Source of the DNA: Hysterangium stoloniferum
Lineage: Eukaryota > Basidiomycota > Agaricomycetes > Hysterangiales > Hysterangiaceae
Direction: 5' to 3'
Length of the DNA stretch: 64,000 nucleotides
Assembly (NCBI GenBank): GCA_015178975.1
Contig: WHVD01000026.1
Coordinates: 62,001 to 126,000 of the forward strand
Both the position numbers and the translations under genes were made by a program. Below are positions 1 through 10,526 of the stretch, piece by piece. Within the stretch, counting starts at the first letter, position 1. Each line of letters begins with the position of its first letter. The notes beneath the pieces were generated by a model. It was given only the letters and a program-made list of their open reading frames with translations, did no database searches and had not been told where the DNA came from.

Positions 1-660
1 CCTAGTCAAGCTTATTTGTCAATGCCGTTTTCTGCTCTTCCCTTAGTTAGTAGTTTCTAGACGCCGATAACTCGTATATAAGACCCGCTGTAATGTAACT
101 ACTAGACAATCAGAATATCAACTTAGAATATCGACTTAGATCGACTTAGATACCCTCTAATTTCCGACTCCATTATCTATTCACGACCACCACATTCCGA
201 CTCCATCCGATTTACGATTCAACCTACATTTACGACTTCAATCTCTAATCTCCGACTCTCAGTCTCCAACTCTCAGTCCCCGACACTCTCAGTCCCCGAC
301 ACTCTCAGTCCCCGACACTCTCAGTCTCCAACTCTCAGTCTCCGACTCTCTCAGCCTCTGACTCTCTCAGTCTCCGACTCTCTCAGTCTCCGACTCTCTC
401 AGTCTCCGACTCTCTCAGTCTCTGACTCTCTCAGCCTCCAACTCTTGGTCTCCGACCCCTCAACCCAACCCTCAACTTATCCTTCGGTTTCCGATCGGTA
501 GTTTACCGTGAGGTTTACTTGACAGGACTAGTTTTCGCCCGCCCGAAATTTAAGGACACCTGACGGTAACTTGCGAGGGTGCAGCACATAAGCTGAAGCC
601 CAAGTCCTTCCGTTCGGTCCCTGTCGGCCACCGACATTAGTCAGTTTCCAGTTCTTAACA
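1..660 (+). repeat. Ty3/gypsy chromovirus LTR, truncated by the window edge (5' LTR)
   Basis: This block matches 6156-6861, the distal two thirds of the 3' LTR, and ends in the same TCTTAACA terminus. Its first 340 or so bases lie outside the window. It carries a TATATAAG box at 75-82 that probably serves the element's promoter, and a 16-bp CTCTCAGTCTCCGA-type tandem array. It has about 46 fewer bases than the partner LTR, mostly from fewer array units. Several single-base differences from the partner fall in CpG dinucleotides. Confidence 0.9.
240..445 (+). repeat. Short tandem repeat array inside the LTR
   Basis: A roughly 16-bp unit, approximately tctcagtctccgactc, is repeated about a dozen times with C/T and A/G variants. 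The equivalent array in the partner LTR lies at about 6405-6655 and is longer, so the unit number changes between copies. Its position just downstream of the TATA box places it in the transcribed leader. Confidence 0.9.
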
Positions 661-2735
661 GTATATTCTGATTTCTACTCGCAAACCCGTCCTTATATCT
701 ATTCATTTGTTCATCACTCCACATCAGCATCGCATTACTTATCTTTTACAGAACCCTTTTGTGTTTTCAGACATCACTCTGATTTCCAGATGCAAAGATA
801 AGTTAATGGCCAAAGCTGATCCTGTTTTACTCAGATTCCACTCATTTTGCCCTGCTCCGATCCTTGTTTTGTCCTGCCCCTGGTTTGCTCGGCTCCTGAT
901 TATTTCCGGATATTCTGAATGGACTAATTTACCACTAGTCACCATACTCTCGGAATCCATCGGCTTCCGGAAATTTGCTGTGTCTGCCATTTACCTTGAT
1001 GGTACATTATGGATTCAAGTTCGCAATGTGTTGGCCACCTAGTGCTTGGTTTTCTTTACAGATATACCTTCCTAAACCATTGCTCATAACTCCAAATCGA
1101 CATCGCCTTGCTTACCCTTGTTCTTTGCCTCGCCTTCGGACCTTTTTCGGGTCCCGACCCCTTTTCCGAACTTTTGTTTGGACCCTTTTCCGACCTACCC
1201 TTTGGTCCATGCTGTCCCATGCATGTTCCTTGCCTTGTCACTACCTTCCGACCCATTCTCCGACTATTCTCCGACTATTCGGATTCCTCTCAACCTCTGC
1301 ATTAATTCCTACAATGACTCTCCAGACTTTCCGGTTTTTTCAGCAGGTCAGACTCCGAGTCAGGAAGATTTTATGCAGTACCCATCTCTCATCGGCTTTT
1401 GCAACGTGGATACATTCCAAACTGCAATACGCTTTCCGGTTCCCTTCTGGGACATTTTCTGGCTCTCTTCAGTTTCTCTGAGGAGCATTTATTTGTTTCC
1501 CTTGTGGAACAATTCTGGACGTCACCCCTTTGACTAGCAGTATGAGTTGCTTGATTATTTCTAGGATACCACTGTCTCACCCACTATAATCCGTTGATTT
1601 CCGGGTATTGAGCAGTAAGTTTTCCGAAACTTCCGATGCCTCTCATTTGACTGTATTGGTCTGCTCTGAATATTTTCAGACATCTCTGGCCTTCGGGCAA
1701 CCTTTTGCCTTTCTGGGCATTTTCTGGCCTTTTGGTACCTCTGGTCCCTTTTGGCGTGTTCTACTCTTTCAGTCAACTTTGGATTCTTTGGATTCCTTGG
1801 ATTTCCAAACTTTCCGGAATCTTCGGACCCTTCAGATTTCAATTACCTGTTGAGTATATGCTCGTGAAGATCAGTTTAATCTGGCTTTTCAGGCATCTCT
1901 GGCTTTCGGGCACCCATGGCCCTTCTGGGCCTGGCCTTTTCGGCATCTCTGGTCTTTTGGCTTACCACTCTCTCACTTAAACTCAGATTCCATGGTTTCT
2001 TCCGAACTTTCCGGAACCCTTGGAACCTTTGGAACTTTTGGATTCTTCGGACTTCTGGACTTTCCCGAATTTCCAGATCCTTTGGATCCTACTTATTTGT
2101 TGAGTGATTGTTTGCTGAGATCAGTTAATCCGGCCTTTCAGGCACTTTTGGCCTTTGGGCAACCCTCAGCCCTTTTCTCGGGGACCCCTGGCCTCTTTTG
2201 GCACTCTTGGCCTTCAGGCAACCCTCGGCCCTTTTGGGCACCTCAAGGCTTTTGGCATATTCGGCCCTTTAGGCATTTATGGCTGTTTTCGGCATGTTCA
2301 ACACTTTCACTTAACTTCGGATTCCTCAGATTTCCGGACTTTCCGGAATCCTTGGACCTTTCCGTTCCCAATTATCTGTTGAGTGTTTGCTTGCCAAAAA
2401 TCAGTTTAATCCAGCCTTTTCAGGCAAACTTTGGCCCTCGGCAAATCCTAGCCTTTTGGATCCCTGGCCTCTCTTCCGGCCTTTTCAGCCCTTTTGTCCG
2501 ACTTCAAATTCTGTGAATTTTCAGACCTTTCCAGAACCCTTGGACTTTCCGAAAACCTTGGACTCTCCAATTTTAACTCTTTGTTGAGTTTTCCTTCTTG
2601 CCATGATTGTTTTTATCTCGGCTTTTTAGCATATATGGCCTTTTGTGCCATTCCAACCCTTTTAGCATACTTGGTCTTTTGGCACCAATGTTTCAGCTCA
2701 ATTTCAGATTTCCGGATTTTCTGACCTCTTCAAAC
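661..2735. repeat. Pyrimidine-rich interior of the chromovirus, degenerate repeats, no gene
   Basis: The 2 kb after the LTR should hold gag, protease and reverse transcriptase, but I see none of their motifs. The top strand is T/C-rich and full of TTCCGGA/TTCCGAA and ggcctttt(g/c)ggca words. A longer degenerate unit of about 200-280 bp recurs: ttgagt followed by cagtttaatc-ggc-tttcaggca occurs near 1850, 2098, 2380 and (partly) 2583. Open frames on both strands here reflect composition and have no recognisable domain. A similar block occupies 5171-5815. Confidence 0.7.
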
Positions 2736-3983
2736 TTTTGGAAACTTTGGAGTCCGAAAATGCCATCACCCGGCCCTTCTCCGAATACCTCTCTCTCTGC
2801 CTTCAATGGTCATTCCGCTTCCGTCCTGGCCGCCTTGGTGGAAAACCCGACGCTATGACTAGACGATGGGACGTCTATCCTAAAGAGGGGAGTAGCGACT
2901 ATGCCACAGTTAATCTGCATAATTTCAAGCCTATGTTTTCATCGGAACAACTGTCCGAGTTAATCCGAGCTACTTACCTTATACATCCAGTCATGTGCAG
3001 TGTTATCCTTATGGACACCGAAAATTACATCAAGATATACTATCGGCAATTCCATTAGACCCAGTCACCAAAGCACACCTCAATAACCCATCTAACCCTG
3101 ATCATTCCCGATGGTCACTCGACCCGCAAGGTTTCATTAAACTTGACAATTGCATATATGTTCTGGACTCCGACACTCTCCGACTTTGAGTTTTTACAAC
3201 ATAAAACATAACCACCAGTTCTCGGGACATTTCAGTATCAATTTACCATCGGACCTATCCGAAGAGAAAATACATGGCCCGGTCTCCGAGATTTTGTCAA
3301 GCATTATTGTAAATCATGCACCAACTGTGCACGTTCCAAATCAAGACGTCACAAACCATATGGCCTACTCAAACAATACCGGAAAAACCCTGGAATTCAA
3401 TATCAATGGATTTCATCGAACACCTACCGGCATCTAACGGCCATACCACAATTCTCATTGTTGTGGATCGGCTTACCAAGTAAAGTATTTTCATTCCAAC
3501 TTATGATACAATAACATCCATACAGTTGGCCAAATTGTTCAACACTCATGTATTCTCCAAGCATGGCATTTCCGTTGCATGTCACTTCCGATTGCGGATC
3601 CGAGTTCATCTCTCACTTTTTTAGATCACTCGGAAAAGCACTTGACATGAAACTCCATTTCACTTCCTGCTACCACCTGGAAAGTGATGGCCAAACCAAA
3701 TGCACTAATCAAACATTGGAACAGTACATCAGAGTCTATTACAACTATCAACAAGACAATTGGAAATCACTTCTACCGCTTGCCGAATTCACATATAACA
3801 ACACCCCAAATGCTACTACCGGCATTTCGCCTTTCTTCACAAATAAAGGCTACAACCCAAATATCGCTATCCATCTGGAATGCGATCTCACTTCAACCCG
3901 TGCTCAGGACTTTGTCACAAACCTCAACGAGCTACACCAAGAACTTTGAAAGAACATCACATGGGCCCACGAACATTACCAAC

Positions 3984-4703
3984 TGTTACGACCGTGTCGC
4001 AACCCTATCGGCCCCGAGGTTATCGCCACTTGTCAACGTTTCAAGTCATCCTCTCGGAAACCATCGGCCCCGAAGCTGACGAATGTTTCGCGAAGATCAA
4101 ACTCCATTTACGCCCACGTCAAATAACTCGTATTGTCTGGTCAAACTTTGATACGTCCCCTTTATTATGTTGATCCGTTCAATCTTATGTTTCGCATATG
4201 TCTATCTATATTTGTAGTCCTCGAACCATTTCCTTTTATTGTAATCCCGCTCTCGGTTATCATCGGCCTCCGAACTAATCATAAACTTCCCGTTCCTAGT
4301 CAAGCTTATTGTTAATACCGTGTTCCGCCCTTCTCCCCATTAGTATTTTCCAGATGCCTGTTACTGGTATATGAACCCGCTGGAATTGTAGTTACTAGGT
4401 AATCAGAATATCGACTCAGAATACCCTCATACGTCTGTAGCAGTCTCATACTAGAAGAACCCCCTTCCGCCTTCGCGTGCGCTCGCCCATTCTCGGCCCG
4501 ATCCCTTGGCCCGACACTTGACCTGTCCTTCGGTTCCGATCGGTATCTCACCGAAAGGTCCTTCTTAGGATATAGTCTTCGCCTGTCCGAAATTTAAGGA
4601 CAACCTACGGATATTTGCGAGGGCGCAGCACATAAGCTGAAGCCAAGTCCTTCCGATCGGTCCCCGTCGGCCACCGACATTAGTCAGTTTCCAGTTCTTA
4701 ACA
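3984..4703 (+). mobile_element. Solo LTR (gypsy) inserted in the chromovirus integrase, with 5-bp target duplication
   Basis: This 720-bp segment begins TGTTACGACCG and ends TTCTTAACA, like the full LTR at 5816-6861 but shorter and lacking most of the tandem array. It is flanked on both sides by CCAAC (3979-3983 and 4704-4708), a 5-bp target-site duplication. No internal sequence is attached, so it is a solo LTR left by LTR-LTR recombination. It splits the integrase remnant from its chromodomain tail. Confidence 0.93.
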
Positions 4704-4805
4704 CCAACACTCCACAGACAAAAATCGGCTGCCGCCCCCTGAACTCAAGATCGGTGACCGAGTATTTGTCAAAACCGAGTTCTTCCAAAAGCCGAGCTCT
4801 TCCGA

Positions 4806-5165
4806 ATGACTAGGCCATCCAAAAAGCTCGCCAATAAGTACTTAGGACCTTTTAAAATTATAGCACAAGCAGGCATGCTCTCTTGGACGCTTCAGCTCCC
4901 TGAGAATATGCGTGCAGTACACCTAGTACAACCTTCGCCTCCACCCGTGGTTATTGATGGGGAACCTGAATTCGAGATATCGGAAATCCTAGATTCAAAG
5001 ATGGATAATCACTGACGTACCTGCAAACTACTCTATTTGGTCAAGTGGACAGGTTACGAAGGTACCGATAAATAAGCATCCTGGATCCTTGCCACAGAAC
5101 TCGGAAATGCATCGGACATTATCAAAGGCTTCCATCAAGCATATCCGAACATATCCGGACCCCTA
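4806..5165 (+). pseudogene. Chromodomain tail of the chromovirus integrase
   Basis: After the GPFKI-like segment the reading continues with AVHLVQPSPPPVVIDGEPEF, then EISEILDSK, two stop codons, and LYLVKWTGYEG, the hallmark of a chromodomain (E-x-E-x-I-L followed by YLVKW-GY). In chromoviruses this domain guides integration toward chromatin marked by histone methylation. Stops after the MDNH segment and after the GTDK segment show decay. Confidence 0.85.
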
Positions 5166-5170
5166 TCATC

Positions 5171-5815
5171 TACAGCATCCCGACATTTTCTGACACCCAT
5201 ATTTGTGTATCCTGTCTCTTTTCCTTCACTTCCTCCTCAGCCCTCTCAGTGGCTGCCAGCAACTCGGCATTTCCCTGTTGCCCCCAGGTAACACTCCGGC
5301 CCCTCATGGGCAATTTCCAGTCCATTCGGACATCTTCTGGCCTTTCCAGCACCTTTCTGTCCTACTGGTTAGGGTTTATTCTCGCACTGCCTTGCACCCT
5401 CTGCATTTTGGCATCTTCGGACTTTTGTCACCCCTGTCCCCCTTGCCCTGTTTGTCTGCTCCCACATTTTCAGTGTGCTCGGATCCCTCGGAACTTCCGG
5501 ACTCTGTCCCGGACCTTTTCGGACTTTCAGACCTTATTGGATTTTCGGAATTTTTAGGTTTCCGGACCTTTTCGAGGTTTGAACTTACATTCAAGTATCC
5601 AAATATGACCATGGCCTCGTCCTGACCTTCATCTCGATCTTGACTTTCCGAATCCTCTCCGAATCCTTTCTGAATCCATTCCGAACCTTTCCGAACCTTT
5701 TCCGAACCCTTTCCAGCACCTTGCCAAATCCCATCTCTTTCCGACCTTCCTGCTTTCATCTTATTCTTCAGCACTTTTTTGGCCTCCTTGGGATTTCGGC
5801 CAAATGGGGGGATAC
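5171..5815. repeat. Pyrimidine-rich 3' non-coding block ending in a polypurine tract
   Basis: This block is rich in TTCCGAA and ccttttcc words, like 661-2735, and has no domain-bearing frame. Just before the LTR there is a short purine-rich run (caaatggggggatac, ending at 5815) in the position of a plus-strand priming tract. Confidence 0.6.
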
Positions 5816-6861
5816 TGTTACGACCGTGTCGTAACCCATGTCGCAACCCGATGGTCTCCAAGAATACTACAGTCTATCGATGTTTCGAGTTATTGATCAA
5901 GTCATCATTTCGGCAACCTTCGGAATACCGACACTGACATATACCTTCACGGCGATCAAACCTCATTTACGCCCCTGTCAAAATATACTCTACCATCTGG
6001 TTATGCTTTGATACGTCCCCTTTCATTATGATGATCAGTTTTACTCTATGTTTCACATATGCCCATATATACCTGTAGCCCGTGGACTATTCCCTTTTCT
6101 CGTAATTCTGCTCTCGGCTAAATCTCAGCTTCCGATCTTATCGTAACCTTCCGGTTCCTAGTCAAGCTTATTTGTCAATGCCGTTTTCCGCTCTTCCCTT
6201 AGTTAGTAGTTTCTAGACGCCGATAACTCGTATATAAGACCCGCTGTAATGTAACTACTAGACAATCAGAATATCAACTTAGAATATCAACTTAGATCGA
6301 CTTAGATACCCTCTAATTTCCGACTCCATTATCTATTCACGACCACCACATTCCGACTCCATCCGATTTACGATTCAACCTACATTTACGACTTCAATCT
6401 CTAATCTCCGACTCTCAGTCTCCAACTCTCAGTCTCCAACTCTCAGTCCCCGACACTCTCAGTCCCCGACACTCTCAGTCTCCAACTCTCAGTCTCCGAC
6501 TCTCTCAGCCTCCGACTCTCTCAGTCTCCGACTCTCTCAGTCTCCGACTCTCTCAGTCTCCGACTCTCTCAGTCTCCGACTCTCTCAGTCTCCGACTCTC
6601 TCAGTCTCCAACTCTCTCAGTCTCTGACTCTCTCAGCCTCCGACTCTTGGTCTCCGACCCCTCAACCCAACCCTCAACTTATCCTTCGGTTTCCGATCAG
6701 TAGTTTACCATGAGGTTTACTTGACAGGACTAGTTTTCGCCTGCCCAAAATTTAAGGACACCTGACGGTAACTTGCGAGGGCGCAGCACATAAGCTGAAG
6801 CCAAGTCCTTCCGTTCGGTCCCTGTCGGCCAGCCGACATCTGTCAGTTTCTGCTCTTAACA
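5816..6861 (+). repeat. Ty3/gypsy chromovirus 3' LTR, full length
   Basis: This 1046-bp LTR has short inverted ends, TGTTA...TAACA. It carries the TATATAAG box at 6231-6238 and the 16-bp tandem array at about 6405-6655. The right flank begins inside a copia integrase reading frame, so the whole chromovirus appears to have inserted into that copia element. The left flank lies outside the window, so the target duplication cannot be checked. Confidence 0.95.
6231..6238 (+). promoter_or_regulatory. TATA box in the LTR promoter
   Basis: TATATAAG lies 415 bp into the LTR, upstream of the tandem array. The same box is at 75-82 in the partner LTR. The role is inferred from position and consensus only. 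Confidence 0.55.
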
Positions 6862-8384
6862 CTCTGCGGGGACGAAGATATTATATATCCTTCACAGATG
6901 ATAAAACTCGTTTAACACACCTTTACCTTTTAAGCAGAAGTCTGATGCTTTTCCTGCTTACAAGGAGTATGAAGCGTGGTGCAATACACAGATGGGAGCC
7001 AAGGTGAAAATCCTTCACTCAGATCGAGGTGGTGAGTACCTAGGAAAGGAATTCACACTCCATTTGAAGAATGCGGGTACAGCACAAAAACTTACAGTTT
7101 ATGATACCCCCCAGCATAATGGTGTTGCTGAGCGTTTGAATCGCACTCTCATAGAGAAGGTTCGTGCCATGCTTCATGACAGTGGCTTACCACGTTTTCT
7201 CTGGGGAGAAGCTGTCAGTCATGCCGTATTTTTGAAAAACCGAACATCTACCAAGGCCTTGCCTAATGGTATAACACCACATGAGGCGGCGACAGGAAAG
7301 AAACCTGACTTACGGTATTTGCGGGTGTGGGGGAGCAAGGTGTGGGTGCGTCTGGAAACAGGCAATAAGCTGGGCAACTGTGTAAAAGAAGGCCGTTGGG
7401 TTGGCATTGACTCATCCAGTGAGAATGGCTGTCGAGTCTACTGGCCACTCGAGTGCAGAGTCACTGTTGAGCGAAATGTCCATTTTGACCCATCTGCAGC
7501 AGCGCCGATATCATGTGAGGGGGAGGAAGATGATTTTCAGATTCCAAATGCAATAATATCAATGCTGTCCGACTCACCAGATCCACCACCCAGTAATACC
7601 ACCACATCTGCATCTGAACCACCCACAAAGCGTATTCGAAAGCCTAGTCAACGCATTCTGGACATCATAAATGGCACTGGGAGAAACACTCACTGGCCTA
7701 GTGAACCTACAATCCCACATGGCATCCAACTTCCTCCACAAGTCGAGAATGTTATTTTTGAGGAAGAAGGAGTAGCAGAACAAATGATGCTTGCAATAGA
7801 AGAAGATCTTCTTGAGGCATCTGAAGTCACAATGGAGATGAATGATGAAATTGCAGAAGCTGAAGCTTTAGAACCCAGTTCTCTAGCAGAAGCAAAGCGT
7901 CGTCCAGACTGGCCACAATGGGAGCAAGGTATACGTGAAGAGTTGGCTACATTGGAAGCCGCTGGTACCTGGGAGCTGACTGACTTACCCTCTGGAGCAC
8001 ATCTGGTAGGATCAAAGTGGGTTTTCCGTGCCAAGGAAGATGCTGCTGGCCATATTGTACGCCATAAAGCACGTCTCGTAGCTCAAGGTTTCTCACAGGT
8101 CCCTGGTGTTGATTATTTCGACACCTATGCCCCAGTCGCCAACCTGTCTTCCATACGAACTGTCCTAGCCCTATCAGCTCGTCTCGACCTCGAACTTCAT
8201 CAGATCGACATCAAAGGTGCTTACCTGAATGGTACCCTCACTGAAGATGAGGTCCTCTACATGCGTCAACCACCAGGCTTCGAATCGTCCAAACACCCCA
8301 AAAAGGTCTGTCGATTACGTAAAACACTGTATGGCCTAAAACAAAGTGGGAGACGTTGGTATCAGAGGCTAGTCGAAATTCTAG
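6862..8384 (+). pseudogene. Ty1/copia element C1, integrase to reverse transcriptase (5' part)
   Basis: The reading starts mid-integrase (RRYYISFTDD), has one missing base near 6938, then runs open from 6992. It shows HSDRGGEY (integrase Asp), DTPQHNGVAERLNRTL with the catalytic Glu, an acidic Ser/Pro-rich linker, and the copia RT: GSKWVFRAKEDAAGH, KARLVAQGF, DIKGAYLNG and YGLKQSGRRWY. At 8376-8384 the frame is interrupted by a DNA transposon and resumes exactly at 14466. The 5' part (LTR, gag, protease) is cut off by the chromovirus insertion. Confidence 0.93.
8376..8384 (+). repeat. Target-site duplication AAATTCTAG (left copy)
   Basis: The same nine bases occur at 14457-14465. Removing the transposon and one copy restores the copia RT reading frame without any shift, which confirms the insertion boundary. 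Confidence 0.95.
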
Positions 8385-8440
8385 CAGGACTCAGTCGATT
8401 GTTACGACTCGGCATCTCGGCCACTGATCTCATCACATCA
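8385..8440 (+). repeat. Left terminal inverted repeat of the DNA transposon
   Basis: It pairs with 14401-14456 in reverse complement. Mismatches cluster in the first seven bases and after base 32. The shared core includes TTGTTACGACTCGGCATC. Confidence 0.93.
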
Positions 8441-8715
8441 ATATTTGCTACGTCGTACCGGTGTCATATTAAGTGCAAACGCCTCATTGAGCCCCCAGCT
8501 ACTTTTATTTATTATAAATAAACTCTCAGACAAATGATATTAAAAGCAGTGTAGTCTAGCCGGAACACAAGCATTATGAAAATTAGAAGGAAAATCTCCT
8601 GGCAATGTCGAAAACTGCCATAAGTATGAAAATTAGCCTTCAAGCATTAAAAGTATGTATCTAATTAATATAGCCAAGAAATGATTTGCGGAAGAATGAA
8701 GAATTATTTGCTAAA

Positions 8716-9927
8716 TTACTGTTGGCGCTGATGGTGACAATAGTGGATCCCATCGTCAGGGTACGCTGCTTCACAATCATCGCAATACAAGTACCTGCAC
8801 GAATCCTCCACATCCATGGCACCTTCAAAAGAGGAAGAAGAGGGCATGCTTGACCCAGACATGACTACAGCCGCTAGCGAGGAGCTCATGGAATCTACTG
8901 ACATGAAACGGTTGGGTCGGGATGATGCAGATGATAATGGTTTGCGGTGACTGAGGTTGGGAATGAGTTGTGAGACAGAGGGTGGGCTTGAAGACATCTG
9001 TGCTGGAGGGGCTCTAGATGGGGTTACTATGTACATATATCAGTTTAAAACCTTTGATGCAAATAAATATTAAACCTTCACGAAAATCAGATGGGAATTC
9101 CCTAGCCCGGTGGTTGCGGCGTAATGGGTCACGAATGGTGGCCAGACCTCTTGTAAAAGTTGGAACAATTGCCGGTTGTGTTTCTGTACACAATATATCA
9201 GTAATTTGAGATAAGAGGAAGTTGCATTTAACATACCACCATCTGGATCAAAACTAGGATAGTCGGCACTCATAGTATGACAATCTTCATATTTATCATC
9301 AAAACATACTGTAAAATTTTCAAATGTCACAATGAATGTCAAAAAAAGAAAAGTAGAGAATTACCACATAAGCCACAATCGTCACATTTAGCAATAGTCC
9401 ATCCCCTATGTTCCCGGATATCAGCGAAAATAGGGTAGTTGGGTGAGTATATAGTGCAGAAGCACTCAAACTTTTGCTGCCGATGGCGGTTGTACTTTTT
9501 CAACCCTTTAGGGTGAATGCGGTGCCCTCTCGATAGTGGGCTGTCCAAGATTTTGTCAATATAGACACAATAAGAATGAAATAAATAAGAAGCACTAGGG
9601 AAACTCAGCAGCTTCGCCTTGTGGACGGTTATAAAAAACAAGATTCTTTGACTGCGCTTGAAGTTCAAGGCACTCTGCAAAGAGGTCCCGTCCAAATTCA
9701 CGAATATACTGTTTTATCTTGTGTACTTGCTCATTGGCAACATACTGGTGCCTGGGATATCTGGGACGAGGGTTTCGGTGATTTGTAAGAATAATTTGGT
9801 GGGGGCCCATGATATAGTAGAGTGATTGTGTGGATTGTTGAAATGATTGGATGCTTGTATGGTAGACCAGAGATTCGAAGAAGGGAATGTGGGGTTGGGT
9901 GGGTAGTGTTACTTGGGTATTGTGCAT
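8716..9927 (-). CDS. Second transposon gene, Cys-containing 332-residue protein, five exons
   Basis: I do not recognise this protein. Five exons on the minus strand (9927-9596, 9540-9365, 9308-9237, 9183-9076, 9026-8716) give 999 coding bases, an exact number of codons, with GT...AG introns of 49-57 bp. The middle carries KCDDCGLC followed by CFDDKYEDC, and the C-terminus carries YCDDCEAAYPDDGIHYCHH, so it may bind zinc. A Ser-rich stretch lies before the C-terminal Cys pair. The gene is transcribed away from the transposase inside the same inverted repeats, so it is probably an accessory protein of the element. The alternative is a captured host gene. Confidence 0.68.
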
Positions 9928-10526
9928 GGGTTTTTGTTATTTATATTCCATTGTGCTCACTTGACTTACCTCAGTGCATTATTGATTAGATATCCAAAAC
10001 TATCATACCGCTTGCATTTTCCGCTCATCAGTGTTAGAACAAAGGAAGTACCCATCTGTTACCAGTGCTAATCAGCTAAAGCCAAGAGAATAAATTGATA
10101 CAGAGATATATTACTGTTGAGGTAGCCTGTCAGTAGCACACTGATGTGTTTGATGTTCTGGGGTCCAGTGCATTGAAGTGGTGAAATAAACTTGTTACAC
10201 TACGTTGTCAGCTTACTCAGCACCTTAGCCTCAGCCACTTTAAATACATTTATAATATGAAACACACACTCTCCGCTCTTGTTATAATTACCAGAGTAGA
10301 ATAGGTAAAACAATTTATCTTGTTATTTTTAGACTAGATCTCCTATGGTAATCTGGGCTGAAATGTCGAGAATTTCAGTGGTTGTACATATACGAATCCC
10401 AAATAATATATGAAGTTTAATTGTATTCCACAAATCAAAAGAAATCACTTGCAGCAAGGTTTGAATGATTCGGAAAGAGCATTCAACAGGCAATAGAGGA
10501 TATGTATTTTGTGATTTTTTCACTAC
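9928..10526. promoter_or_regulatory. Divergent intergenic region inside the DNA transposon
   Basis: This 600-bp AT-rich stretch lies between the two start codons and should hold both promoters. I see no coding frame I trust in it. A 116-codon minus-strand frame at 10329-10679 mostly overlaps the transposase first exon and its upstream region. Confidence 0.5.

Larger units (their letters stand above)
2738..5168 (+). pseudogene. Decayed Ty3/gypsy pol: RNase H end, integrase, chromodomain
   Basis: Several broken frames read in order as the C-terminal half of a Ty3/gypsy polyprotein. About 2738-3000 resembles the RNase H tail with the family signature TRRWDVYP. About 3195-3350 holds the integrase zinc-binding motif, with two His followed by CKSCTNC, in shifted frames. 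At 3548-3949 is the integrase core with DCGSEF (second catalytic Asp) and a downstream ESDGQTK segment carrying the catalytic Glu. After a solo LTR insertion the frame resumes at 4709, through a KIGDRVFVKT segment and ANKYLGPFKI, to a chromodomain. Multiple stops and shifts make it non-functional. The reverse transcriptase and gag are missing. Confidence 0.88.

Noticed and set aside
240-445. Short repeated units resembling a CRISPR array
   Set aside because: Units are contiguous with no unique spacers, sit within an LTR, and the genome is fungal.
707-2858. Many overlapping open frames of 60-170 codons in the pyrimidine-rich chromovirus interior
   Set aside because: They are Phe/Ser/Pro/Leu-rich on one strand and Lys/Arg/Glu-rich on the other, as expected from composition, and none shows a domain or start context.
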